Positions 1-10,328 are shown, counted from the stretch's first letter. The stretch: DNA of 64,000 bases from Cryptomeria japonica (GCF_030272615.1 NC_081415.1:602287644-602351643), one strand, 5' to 3'. Numbers and translations: made by a program. The notes: a model not told the origin generated them from the sequence alone.

Positions 1-920
1 TATACGGTCTCCAGGTGACCGTATCTATGTCATCAAAAACCCTCCTCCAGTGCTCTAGTTTGCCCAGCTTACGCTGGACAACTAGGCCTCTATAACCATA
101 TGCATAAGCTGCCCCCACGGGCCTATCCCTGTCTGCCAGTGGCCTCACTGCTGGAATGTGCTCCCAGCACCATACCTGTAAGAGTGTCACCCCTGCCGAT
201 AAATTGCTATAACCGAGGTATACTACCTCGTGCAGGCTCCTGTAAAGGTGGGCCAACATCGCTGACCCCCATGCAAATCTCTTCCCCTGTGTGACCATCT
301 GCTCTAGCACTAGCCCCCATCCCACTGAAAATCCCTTTCACCTACGATCAGGACAAAGGAATCCTCCAATAAATCCTACCAATACAGATGGCAGCGGCGC
401 ATAATCTAGATCCAGGAACTCCTGCCATGGGATCTCATAACCGCAGACACTCTCATCATGAAACATCCGGCGCAGTGCCTCTGTGCCGCCCTCCTCTGTC
501 TGCTCATAGGGCAATATAGCTCCTACCACAGGAATACGCAGGATGCGATAGCAGTCCTCTGGTGTCACGGTCATCTCCCCAGTAGCAAAATGGAAGGTGT
601 TCATGTCACTATGCCACCTCTCTGCCAGTGCTGTCAAGAGTCCCCGGTTCACAGTGAACCGAGGCATATCTAAAAGTGAGGTCAATCCACACCTCTCAAT
701 AATGTCCAGGTCTGCCTGTGACAGACGTGGTATCAGTGTCCATGGTCTCGGGAATCTCTCCCTCGACTGCACGATCCCCAATCACTCCTGTCAACAAACA
801 AAACATATCCAATATCAGATTCCACATCAACAAAAAGATATCAAAATAAAACTTACATCAAATACATGAAACAACTTTGCTCATCTACATCAAGTTCAAA
901 ATCCTATCATCTCATATCAA

Positions 921-1085
921 CTTGTAAAACAACTCAAGTTCTCAAAAACCATATCAAAACTTGTAAAACAACTCAAGTACCACAATCACAAACTTGTAAA
1001 ACAACTCAAGTTTCCCACACATATCAAAACTTGTAAAACAACTCAAGTTTCCAACCCATATCGGCTTGTAAAACAACACAGGCTT
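921..1085. repeat. Five-unit tandem repeat, core CTTGTAAAACAACTCAAG
   Basis: The core CTTGTAAAACAACTCAAG begins at 921, 960, 993, 1030 and 1065 (the last copy degenerate), giving a period of 33-39 bp with variable spacers. It lies in the proposed intron of the antisense PMD gene, in the hypervariable zone upstream of the Tat-1 3' LTR. Tat/Ogre elements are known to generate tandem repeats in this zone. Confidence 0.85.
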
Positions 1086-1289
1086 TCATACACATTTGAA
1101 CTTAAAACAGATAACACACATAAATCATGTTTTGATCACCACAAATAGCTTGATATCTATACATAACTTGGAAACATTCACATCAAAACAAGTTATACAA
1201 ATACTCATATTGGATACATGCATCAAAAACATGACAGACACGCAAAAACACAACATTTTAAATCGACCACAACACAAATTTTTCCTGGA

Positions 1290-1870
1290 TGCGCTAAAAC
1301 GGACATGAAATGCGCTAAAAAAGACCCACGCGCTAAGCTGCTTGTCCTACGCGCTAACCTATTTGCCTTATGCGCTAGATTCCATCCATGCGCTACGCTG
1401 CTTTTCCTACGCACGAATCTATTTGCCCTATGCGCTAGACTATGTCTATGCGCTATTCTTTTCCTCCATTGCGCTACCCAATCTACCCTATGCGCTAGAC
1501 TCTGTCTACGCGCTAATCTATCCTCCCTACGCGCTCCCCTTTTCATCCTATGCGCTAGAAACAACCTACGAGCTAATCTGATCTTCCTAAGCGCTACCTG
1601 TTAAGCCCTATGCGCTATGTTATGATTACGCGCTAAACCTCTGGCTTTATGCGAACTTCTTTGCTTCCTATGCGCTAGGTTATACCGACGCGCTACCCTG
1701 TTCTTCCAACGCGCTACTAACCACGTTACCTACGCTGTTTTCCGTCTACGCGCTAACCTCAAACTCCTATGCGCTACTAAATATTTTCGGACGCGACCCC
1801 TAAATTTTACCCTGATGCGCTATTTCGCATTGCGTATGCGCTACTGTTTACCTTAGACGCGCTGAACCGA
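1290..1870. repeat. GCGCTA minisatellite
   Basis: More than 25 copies of a GCGCTA core, mostly as TATGCGCTA or ACGCGCTA alternating with about 10-15 variable bases (for example TATGCGCTAGA and ACGCGCTAACCT). The local G+C and CpG content is clearly above the flanks. The open frames across it on both strands have repetitive Ala/Arg/Leu/Cys composition and are a by-product of the repeat. It sits in the proposed PMD intron, and a few GCGCT-like cores extend into exon 1 (1952-2026). Confidence 0.9.
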
Positions 1871-2100
1871 AAAGCCCGAACTTAAAAATTCAAAAAACAC
1901 CTAAAATCGACAAAATCAAAAATCAAAAAAGGGTCAAAAGGGTTGACTTACTGGTGGTCCACGCGCTGCAGGTCTCCGATATCTCCGAACGCGCTCGAAA
2001 CGGTGTCTGTGGTACGGAATAGGCATTTTCTCTCCAGAGCAAATTCTCTTTTCTTCAAAGTCAACAAGCACAAATGAATTCAAATCAAGCCCTTTTCCCC

Positions 2101-2107
2101 TTTTATA
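2101..2107 (-). promoter_or_regulatory. TATA box of the antisense PMD gene
   Basis: The minus strand reads CCTATAAAAGGGG, a near-ideal plant TATA box, about 75 bp upstream of the proposed ATG at 2026. A start site about 30 bp downstream would leave a 5' UTR of about 45 bases. It is separate from the LTR promoter, which faces the other way. Confidence 0.6.
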
Positions 2108-2189
2108 GGAGAAAAATGAAATTAGGGTTACCTAACTGGGCCTGTAATATGGTCGTGGTCTCCCCTATACCAAAACATTTGTAATTTAT

Positions 2190-2326
2190 CGGGAGATGAA
2201 TCAATTTACGCACTTTCTACACGCACGAAATCCTACACATCATACGAACTTCATCAATTTAACTCAAATTTTTTTTATTTATTTTTTTCAAAAAAAACAA
2301 AAAAAAAACAATTGATTCATCTCCCG
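2190..2326. repeat. Perfect 17 bp inverted repeat around A/T tracts
   Basis: CGGGAGATGAATCAATT at 2190-2206 recurs as its exact reverse complement at 2310-2326. The intervening bases include a T-rich run followed by an A-rich run (about 2267-2309) that could extend the stem. It lies between the antisense TATA box and the polypurine tract of Tat-1. The rest of 2110-2460 shows no gene. Confidence 0.8.
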
Positions 2327-2460
2327 AGGGGGCATCACATCGAACATCGAATCTGGGGCACGACTGGCAAATCAAAAGAGCGACACAAAAATTGCATTTG
2401 ATCATAAAAACACAAAAACAATCAATTTTCTTTGAAATAACATGTGCACACACGTCACTT

Positions 2461-2475
2461 CAAAGAGGGGCAGAA
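2461..2475 (+). promoter_or_regulatory. Polypurine tract of Tat-1
   Basis: CAAAGAGGGGCAGAA lies directly before the LTR start TGTAGACG. It has the form of the plus-strand primer site of Ty3/gypsy elements and fixes Tat-1 as + strand, with its internal region to the left. The matching tract of Tat-2 (27864-27881, minus strand) reads CAAAGAGTGGCAAAAA. Confidence 0.75.
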
Positions 2476-3832
2476 TGTAGACGTATAAAAATGACCACAT
2501 TTCTAAATGAATATTTTATGTTCATTTTTCTATTTAATTAAATCCAGTTTAATTAAATTATTCACATTCTTCTATTTTATTAAGTAAATTGCTCGATTTA
2601 TCTAAATAAAATTCACTACCCATTTAATGAATAAATCATTTTATTCAATTAAATCCCCCTAGCCACTTTTAATTAAATTCAAATTTAATTAAATAGTTAT
2701 CCTAAATTGAATAAATCAAATTTATTTAATTACAACCAAATTGAATGAAAATCAAATAATTCAATTAAATCCTATTATCCCTCCATCCACTTGCAAAATC
2801 CCAAACCCCTTTCTAATCCCTTCTAGAATCTTCTAATTGCTTCTAATTAACCTAACCCTCCCCTAAACTTTGTCACATCCCTAAGCAAAGGGAGGTCACT
2901 TCTCAAAACCCCCAAAGTCTTTGAAAACCATTGAAGGCTTCCAACCTTCAACCACTTAATCCCCAAAGTCTCCAATAACCATTAATGGTTAAAACATTTG
3001 TTTTGACTCAACCTCTACCCAACCCAAGGGTCTCATCAGGTCATTAATACTTTGACCATGATTATCTCTTAATCATTTGCATAAAGGTTTATCTTTGGAT
3101 TAGATCCTAATTCAGTGGGTAAACCTAATTTAGACTTGACCCTTAGCATTTAGATAACCATGAGGTCTCCTCAGGCCTTTAATGCCTCCAACCTCTTCTT
3201 TCAACCCAATCCTGTGTGGACATTTGTCACCATTTCATTGGTGCCAATTGTGCACATGGATTCCCAACTTTCAAACTTGGCCCTTGATTAAACCATTCAA
3301 TCTTGACCATCCATTGCCCTGTTTATGCTATAAATAGAGCTCTCATTCCTCCATTCTTAACAATCATCTTTCAAATTTGAAGCATCACACTTATGCTCAA
3401 ATTGTTTCAAGCTTTCATATCATCTATATGCTCATCATTTAGCCTCTCTTAGATCATAAATTAGACTAATATGCATATTAGAATAAGTTCTTTATCATTT
3501 TAGCTCAATCATAGATTAAATATAGTATGTTAGGATAGTATTCATACTAATCTTGTCATCTTATCATTTAGATTATTGCATTTTAGCATCATACATAGCT
3601 TACAACACATCTCATACTAAGATCAGTTAAAAATCTCTCTCGTTCTCATATTTGCCATCCCTAGACCATTTTGCTCAGTAATTTGAGAGCAAAACATTGG
3701 TTTGAGGGACATTGTGAGATAGAGAACCATGGGACCCTCCTTGGGAAGCTGAGTAACACTGTGTTACTCCATAGCTTGCATCAAGAAGTCCTGTGTGTGT
3801 GTGTGGATTGATATTTATCGTAATTTTTCACA
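2476..3832 (+). mobile_element. 3' LTR of Tat-1
   Basis: The LTR starts TGTAGACG after a polypurine tract and ends near TTTTTCACA, where the copia-D gag sequence begins. It is about 1.36 kb, AT-rich at the left with AATTAAAT-type runs, and contains TATAAATAGAGC at 3329 as its own promoter. A TG dinucleotide run lies near the right end (about 3791-3804). The bases after 3832 (TATTT) would be the TSD, but the other copy is outside the window. The right boundary is uncertain by a few bases. Confidence 0.7.
3329..3335 (+). promoter_or_regulatory. LTR promoter TATA box of Tat-1
   Basis: GCTATAAATAGAGCTC in the middle of the LTR is the best TATA match on the + strand. It marks the probable U3/R boundary about 30 bp downstream. 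Confidence 0.6.
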
Positions 3833-3844
3833 TATTTAGTTTTA

Positions 3845-4708
3845 TTAATCCATTTTTCCCACATACATAACCGACCCACATTCAAATGCTCTCTGCCCAA
3901 ACATGTTGCATGCATAATAGTTACCATTGAATCTATTTGATCTAGCTTTATTGTTTAGAAAGTAGGGAAAATTATTGTAAGCCTTACTTCTACATACATT
4001 GGCAGTGTGTCCTTCCTTGAGACAATTAAAGCAAATAGGTTTGAACTTTTTCTTACCTTTATCCTTTGGTGTTGGTTGCTTCTTTGATTCTCCATCTTTT
4101 GTTCCAGAGGTATCACCTTCCTCATAACTAGAAAAACTAAGTCTAGTGGTTTTCTTTACCGGTTTTGTTGATTCAAGCTTTTGTTCTAGCTTAACAGTGC
4201 TCTTATTGAATTTGGCAAGTATTTTCTTTGACTCAGTGAGTTCTTTGGAAATAGCAGCATTGGATTCCTTCAAGGTTTCATTCTCAGAAATAGCCATGTT
4301 TAGCTCACCTTGCATTTCTTCTTTTTCCACTTTACTCTCATGGAGATGAGCAGTAAGTGCACTGATTTCTTGCTTCAGCTTGGAGATCTAATGATCTTTG
4401 TCTTTTACCAGATCTTCAGCTTTCCTCTAGTTCTCAAGCTCTTGACACATTCTGATAGTCAGTCCTTCTAGTTCCCTTCTTAGGTTAGCATTATATTCAT
4501 TCAGTTTTTCAACTTCTTCAACTAGGGCTTCCATGTCTGCTTCATCAAAGGAACTATTTTTAGTAAGCTCCATCAGTTTTTTAGTATGCTCTCTTCTACT
4601 TGCTAAAGAGGCTTTGTATTTGACTTTGAGTTCATCAAAGGCTTTCTCAATCTGAGTGAGATGATGAGTAAGCTCCCTCACAGTGTATTCCCCCATATCT
4701 CCTTCCAA
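3845..4708 (-). pseudogene. Ty1/copia gag, coiled-coil type with CCHC knuckles (copia-D), truncated
   Basis: The minus strand encodes an acidic, Glu/Lys-rich coiled-coil protein (RELTHHLTQIEKAFDELK onward), a Lys-rich linker and a zinc knuckle CFNCLKEGHTANVC. A second knuckle is decayed: its first Cys is lost and its His has become Gln. Two in-frame stops lie between the 93- and 161-codon open pieces. The primer site is directly upstream, as expected for gag. The C-terminal side and all of pol are missing because Tat-1 is inserted at about 3833. Gag would package element RNA in cytoplasmic particles; this copy cannot. Confidence 0.75.
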
Positions 4709-4732
4709 GTGGTTAAACTTATAGAAAGGCTG

Positions 4733-4744
4733 GCTCTGATACCA
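4733..4744 (-). promoter_or_regulatory. Primer binding site of copia-D (initiator Met tRNA)
   Basis: The minus strand reads TGGTATCAGAGC, complementary to the 3' end of plant initiator methionine tRNA and the standard Ty1/copia minus-strand primer site. The LTR ends two bases upstream. Confidence 0.85.
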
Positions 4745-4746
4745 AT

Positions 4747-5341
4747 TGATTTATACTAAGAGGGGGGGGTGAATTAGTATACCAAAAAATATTTAACTCA
4801 AACACTTAAATAGTTTAGTAGTAAACCAATATAACAATTTTACTAGCAAATCAGTTAACACAAATGCAAACCAAACAACAGATAAGGCATTCACCCACAA
4901 AAGCACAATCACCATAACACAAGAGATTTTGACTTGGAAAACCAAATGGCAAAAACCACAAAGAGATGAAACTCACAAGTAACTATCTGCAGAATAGTAA
5001 CCAGACCAGTTAAGGTCATACAATGTTCTTCACCAGAATAGATCCTGTTAGGAATCTCAATCTCTGTTAGGAGATAAGTCCGATTAAAGACTACCTTGTG
5101 AGAGGATTTCAAATCCACAATTGTGAACCACCTTGTTAGAGGATTGACAAAGGCTTTGTCGGGCCTACCCGGTTAAGGGTTTCAGACTTGTCGAAGATGT
5201 GAGTAATCAACAAGTGAGTGGTCTAAATATTAGCATAGTATGCTTGGTTAGATCCTTGATAGCTCATTGTTAATACATTTTAGCATTACTAGAGTCTTCA
5301 AAATCTCCACATTGTTTCTTCACACAGACCTAATCTTCTTC
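4747..5341 (-). mobile_element. Partial 5' LTR of copia-D
   Basis: This is LTR sequence adjoining the primer site; its minus-strand 3' end reads CACCCCCCCTCTTAG...ATCA. It carries a degenerate array of GTTAGG/GTTAAGGG motifs (about 4998-5185) that also occurs in the other long copia LTRs of this window. It stops where gypsy-C LTR sequence begins (about 5342). The U3 part was not found on the far side of gypsy-C. Confidence 0.6.
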
Positions 5342-6032
5342 TGTGATCGTACATTACTCAATACAAGATCAATAATTAACTAACACATGAATGCGTAAAG
5401 GATTTATAACATTCATCATTAACAACATATCCCATAACATTCGCTCCTTCCCACTATCTGTGTGGAAGCTATATTTAAAACTCATAAAATATAGGAAAGC
5501 TGAGATAATTAGGACTCTTTTCCTTCTTTGAACATTTGTAGATTTTCCCTATATCCTGTCTAACATCCTTCATGCCAACAAATAGTCTTTATTAATGGAC
5601 CAAGATTAGTTTATAGACTCCTTGATGAGCACGGATAGTAGTGACCAAGTCCACAATAGATCTTTGAACTCTTCTTGCCTTATTGTCCATCCTTTGTCCT
5701 TGCTACCCTATTTCTATAAAAGAACTTGTTCCTTCATGAAAATTGTGACATGCAACTATGACACAAAGGCTAGAGAAAGCATTCTATCCACACATCATGA
5801 CCATTCATTTTGAACACATTCACTAGACACACATAAAAATAGTAAATACTTATTATTGCATTTATAAAGTTCATGTTTCTATCAAAATAAAGGTTTCAAC
5901 TATAGGTAATAAGACTTATCAAACCAAGCATATAAGGTCAGTTAAAGTATGCTCATTAATTCCATCAACAAATATAAAAACCCTTAAATATGGCAAACTA
6001 TCTATAAAAGAAACATAAAACTATGACTCATC
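5342..6032 (-). repeat. 3' LTR of gypsy-C
   Basis: The minus-strand start is TGATGAGTCATAG, immediately after a G-rich purine tract (AGCTGGGGGGTC on the minus strand, 6033-6045). About 690 bp. It matches 22321-23015 nearly throughout; shared landmarks are TTATAACATTCATC, TAGTAGTGACCAAGTCCACAA and the AAACATAAAACT end. The small Ser-rich ORF on the + strand in both copies is a shadow. The left end is uncertain. Confidence 0.65.
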
Positions 6033-6039
6033 AGACCCC

Positions 6040-8340
6040 CCAGCTGAAGGTTTTCCTTGTCCACCAGCATATGTTCCCTCAGAAGAGGCCTTTTGATTTT
6101 CTTTTCAAGTGAGTAGTCTGAAGTCAGCAACAAAAGTCTCCCCTTGTGTCTTAGAAATAGGGCTCTAAGAACCCCTAGTCCTTTCAGAGATTCTCCCATC
6201 TATCTCATTCCTATTCCACATCATAATACTACAATTTCTCCCAGTGAAGAATGGGCCACCATAACATAGGTGGTTGAAAGATCAAGGGAATCCATTTTTC
6301 CTATTGTGTCCACCCCAAGTGTATATAGGTGGCTTCTCACCTGAGTCTTGCATGATAGTTTCTTAAAGAATGTGTCTCTACTCTCTTTAGGTCCCTAGGT
6401 AACCCATTCCATCTTTGAGCTAGATGTCCATACACTATTCTTGTAGATGTTCCTACCATTGTTCATATTCAATGTGAACTTCTACTCTTAGTGATAGAAT
6501 CCTTCTATTCACCCGTGGATTGGAAGTAAGTTGGTTCCATCTATAATATATTTCATCTGGGTCCCCTACTTCATCCCTCAATGGTAATGGAACAATTTAT
6601 TGCATATCCATATATTCTCTAGCCTATTCACCCCTAACATTCTCATTTTGAATACAGGACATAAATGCCCTAAGATGAACATCTCCAATACAAAGGAGTG
6701 GATTCCATTGAGGAGTGTATGGAATATCATAATTGTGAAGATAGAATTCACAAAGTTCTTTTTCTCAAGAGGAGAGGTATTATAGGCATTGACAAACTCA
6801 TTAGGAGTCATTAATGATGAATTTAGTCCAAAAAAATCCCTACCTATCTTGTAAGAATGATGTAATCCCTTCAAATAAAGGGAATATACTCCTAGAGGAG
6901 GCCTACATTCTATTATTTGAGGTAACATAGTAGCTAAGTTATCTATCTTATCCTCCAACTTATTTATTTCTACATCTATTTTCTTGATGTTTTCTTTCTA
7001 ATACCTCTTTTTCTCTTTTCCATTCTTCCTCCTTATTTTCTAATAATTGCAATAATTCAATAGGAACTGAAGAAAAATAAGGCTAAATGTCCACACTTAC
7101 CATAACCTTTGTTAGATGTTATTCTTGATCCACTTTATCAGTGGCCTTAGATAGATTTGCTAACCCACATGCAATAGTTCTTTCATATTCAAGCTTATCT
7201 TGATTGGCTTGCTGAGGTCTAGGAGTATTGTCGTCAATGTTTAGATTGATTTCTCTAAAATGTACCGACACTTCCTCTTCTTCTTCTTCTAAGTCTTTTT
7301 GTTCTTCTTCTATTTCTTTTTGTTCTTATTGTTCTTCCCCAGTATTAGTCTAAACCATGTTTTGAATTACATGCTCTATTTCATTCAATGTTTCTCCTCC
7401 CAATTATTCACCTTCTCATGTATCCTTATTAACCTCTTCTTCGAATAATTCTTCTAAATCCTAGTTCCCTGAATTGATTTTTCATTCTTCTTACTCTTGG
7501 ATGAGGGTTTCTGTTCTTTAGAAATTTTCTAAGCAACTTTTGGAGTGGCATCTTCATCCTCACTAGAATAATTTTCACTATGAATTTCAGTAGGTCTAGA
7601 GGATGAAGCTCTTACATCTTTTCTAGAGTTGGGAATTTTTCTTAGTGGATGGGCTCCACTTATGGCCAGATAATAAACTCACTACATCCCAGGGTTGATT
7701 TATACTAGGGCTTGCTCAACCAATAATTGAATAAGAAATGGTGGGACACAAAGTGAAGGTTTCCTTTTTGTACTTGAGCTGCCATCTGCTTAAGTATATT
7801 ATAAAGGAAATTTGAAACATTCATCCACCTACCATGCCTTAAATGACATAACAATTTGAAATGAACTGAGTGCAATTGAGATTTTCTTCCCTCACAAGTA
7901 ATGTACTTATTAATATAGGTTACCATATGAGCCTAAAAATGTGGAAGACACAACCTATTAGTACCTTTCTTAGTGACCTTGAAGGGAGGGTCACCATGCT
8001 TTGTAAATTGTGCTCTAGCAGACCTGACATCTTTACTTTCTGAAAATGGTTCACCATCCCTAGGCAAACTAAAAAATTTAGCAATACACTCCTTTGTAAT
8101 AGGAATCATCAATCCCTTCACCATAGCCATATCATTATTCAAAGATTGTGCAAATTTGAGGGCTACATCGTCATCATAAATGTGTAATTTTAGGAAATAA
8201 TATAACCACCCACATCCTCTATATAGAGGTTCACAATCCTGATCATTTAATATCAAACTATGGTTGGTAGGCTCTCTTTTAATAGGAGAACCTCCTATTA
8301 CTATAGTTGTTATCATCTTCAATAAAATCTCTTATGTGTA
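6040..8340 (-). pseudogene. Accessory ORF of gypsy-C between integrase and 3' LTR, PMD-like signature
   Basis: Same strand as pol and downstream of it. From 8322 to 7705 one frame is open except for a single stop near 7933. It contains IPITKECIAKFFSLPRDG (about 8120-8067), which resembles the PMD signature T-x-E/D...LP-x-x-G, then YITCEGR followed by HFKLLCHLRHG (about 7895-7830). A Glu-rich, coiled-coil-like stretch follows (about 7250-7340, visible in another frame), and further readable pieces run to about 6002 with stops. Original length may have been about 700 codons. The HFxLLxHxRHG block is close to one in the LINE ORF3 (40182-39898). I do not know the function. Extra ORFs after integrase are known in plant gypsy elements. 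Confidence 0.55.
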
Positions 8341-8945
8341 ACCTGAAATATGAAGCTTTCCTCTTTCAGATGGCAATAGGAAATAGTGTGTAGTAGACAA
8401 GCTTTCAAAGAACACAGGGTTTTTCACAAACTCATCTTAAAAGAAAAAGTTAATTTTTTTGCTAAATTAGGAATAAACTAGACTTTAACAATGGTTTAAA
8501 AACTAACCCATTCCTTTGACCTGAGTTAACATGCTTATTCAAATTTATATAGACCTAGTAATGGCAATATCTTATCTCAAAATATATCCCCTCCCCCAAG
8601 TGAAGGTAGACACAATGTTAGCACATGCGTAAGGGTAGGAAATAGGAATGCAATCATAATTATTTACAATTGAATGAAATGACTAAAAATGTGAAGAAAA
8701 ATAATTAATTATGAGAGTGAAAATATACTTACGTGCGTTGTAATGTGATTGTGGCGCATGGTGATGGCTGCTAGCATGTGCGACGGAAGAGAAAATTGTT
8801 TGTGAAATATTCAAAGAATAATTATGGTGGTAGAAGTGAAATGAAAGAAAAGAAAGGAGAATGATATGTAGATGATGTGGAATGAAACCAAGAAAGAAAC
8901 TCCAGGTAGACATGGAGTTTTTATTATGATTTGTGACAAGTGGCA

Positions 8946-9700
8946 TTATGTAGATGGTGGACTTGGAGAATCACCTTTAGTGGTTGCACGAAGAGTCAGA
9001 AGTGGTTTAAATTGTTTAAGAAAATCCTCCTTGGTGCTTGGTTTGTGATATAGGTGAAGTATATGGACATTGACAATTAGTTTGAACCTTGCATTGTCAA
9101 TAGTTGTCAACTTGACTGCACCATTATCAAACACTTGTTCAATTTCATAAGGACCTAGCCATCATGTTTGTAATATCCCTAGATTATCCTTAAACCTAGA
9201 ATCATACAATAAAGCCCAATCCCCAGAATGAAAAGTTTTAGATTTGATATATTTGTCATGCTACTTCATGTGGTGTTGTTGAAGTAAAAGTGTATTCTGC
9301 AATGTTGATTTCCTCAATACTACTTCTATGTGTAGTGTTTTATGCTCAAATATTATGGGCATTACAACATGTTTACCATAAACTAGCTCAAAGGGTGTAA
9401 ATCCTATTGTTGTTTTCTAGGATGTTGAGTAGGCCCGGACTACTTCTAGAAGGCGATTTGCCCAATCTCTCTTATGTAGTGCAACTATTTTTGTGAGGAT
9501 GGCCTCAATTTCTCTATTAGTCACTTCAGCGTAACCATTGGCTTGAGGATGAGAGGGTGTAGTCTATTTATGTTTGATATTATACTCCTCTATCATAGCA
9601 AGGATTAGGTTAGATGTGAATTGTGCACCTTGATCTGTGACAAGTTCTCTAGGTACTCCATATCTTGTAAATATATCCTCATACAAGAGCTTTGCAAATT
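8946..9700 (-). pseudogene. gypsy-C integrase, core and C-terminal part
   Basis: The minus strand reads LVTDQGAQFTSNLI (catalytic Asp in context), then THPQANGYAE-like PSHPQANGYAEVTNREI, FELVYGKHVVMP, and the C-terminal GPYEIEQVFDNGAVKL ending near LYHKPSTKEDFLKQF at about 9010. There are several stops and frame changes. No chromodomain follows. The start of the core is displaced to 10330-10480 by the LINE insertion. The enzyme would join element cDNA to chromosomal DNA in the nucleus. Confidence 0.75.
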
Positions 9701-9716
9701 TGTTGTCTCTAGCATG

Positions 9717-10328
9717 GTAATTATATCAAAGATTCATCATGTAAGAACAAAGTTTGAGAGCAATTATTTTATGATAGGATCAATGGTACATATTAATCTC
9801 ATCATTACCCTTTTTGGTTCGGACTTCAATGATAGAGTTTGGAGTGAGGCAGATTGTCAGACGATGACCCATCAAAATTTGAATGCACTAGTGGCCTTCC
9901 TGGAGAAGGATAAGAAGAACAAAGATACTGTGATTGTTGATGATGAGCCGGGTTCTATCTCTGTCTAGCATTCTTGCAGACATAGAACTAAGCAAAATGC
10001 TAAAGAGTTGGAGTTGAAGACTAAAGGTAATCAACAAGTGTAGGAAAGCAAAGACCTTAAAGAGGCAAGCAATGCAATGATGATGCTTGTCAAGGATGTT
10101 GAGGAGACCATAGATATTTTCACCTAGATGTTCTATTTTTGTTTTAGGTGTGCCAGTATCTCGCTGGTCTTTTGTTGTACTTTTCTCTGGCTATTGTCTT
10201 TTGTGCTGATCTTTTGTTGCCTTTCTTTCTTTGTTTTGTCCTTTCTTTCTTCTCTAATTCTTTTCTTTATGATATGTAAGTGAGTTTCGGGTCCCTTAAA
10301 ACTTGTTTTTCCTTAATCAAAAACTATT
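9717..10328 (+). mobile_element. 5'-truncated LINE copy with the end of an ORF3-like frame
   Basis: Flanked by a perfect 14 bp TSD, TTGTCTCTAGCATG, at 9703-9716 and 10329-10342, and inserted in the gypsy-C integrase; the integrase frame resumes on each side at ARDNKFAKL and KHARDKI. The + strand has an open stretch (VWSEADCQTMTHQNL...) and a helical tail ending in a stop near 10125 that resembles the C-terminal end of the LINE ORF3 at 38759. The insert ends ...CCTTAATCAAAAACTAT, close to the 3' end of that LINE (ACTTAATCAA). So this is the 3' end of a related LINE, 5'-truncated as is usual for target-primed reverse transcription. Confidence 0.7.

Larger units (their letters stand above)
1..2026 (-). 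pseudogene. Antisense plant mobile domain (PMD) gene of Tat-1, copy 1, two exons, cut by window edge
   Basis: The minus strand encodes a PMD (aminotransferase-like plant mobile domain, the MAIN/MAIL1 family). In exon 2 I read a PMD block with RWHSDMNTFHFATGEMTVTP followed by EDCYRILRIPVVG (about 667-522). The frame continues to the left edge through an in-frame TGA at 338-340; beyond it WGLVLEQMVTQGKRFAWGS and LLQVWCWEHIP are still legible, so this is one protein with a single nonsense codon. Proposed exon 1 is 2026-1952: ATG, 25 codons rich in Arg and His, ending at a CCA|GTAAGT donor. Proposed exon 2 starts at 766 after GTGCAG, which keeps the frame; the alternative acceptor at 788 (TTGACAG) would put a TGA in frame. 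The intron is about 1,185 bp and holds two tandem repeats. The gene runs against the element's own transcription, near its 3' LTR. MAIN/MAIL proteins act in plant nuclei and PMD is known inside plant transposons; the role here is unknown. The splice sites are inferred. Confidence 0.72.

Noticed and set aside
921-1085. CRISPR-like array (near-identical ~18 bp repeats with variable 15-20 bp spacers)
   Set aside because: The repeats are degenerate, spacing varies, there are no cas genes, and the setting is a plant retrotransposon intron; an ordinary tandem repeat explains it.
1218-1604. Cys/Ala/Leu-rich and Arg/His/Ala-rich open frames on both strands
   Set aside because: They are translations of the GCGCTA minisatellite, open on both strands because the repeat lacks stop codons.
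3791-3804. TG dinucleotide microsatellite
   Set aside because: Only about seven repeats inside the Tat-1 LTR; no special significance.
5622-5813. Small Ser-rich protein with a homologue at 22600-22833
   Set aside because: The two frames are similar only because both lie in the gypsy-C LTR pair; frame preservation is incidental.
4747-6032. A single 1.29 kb copia-D LTR running from the primer site to 6032
   Set aside because: 5342-6032 matches 22321-23015, is preceded by a purine tract on the gypsy-C side, and the pair brackets the gypsy-C body; treating it as a gypsy-C LTR explains more, although the copia-D junction at about 5342 is not proven.
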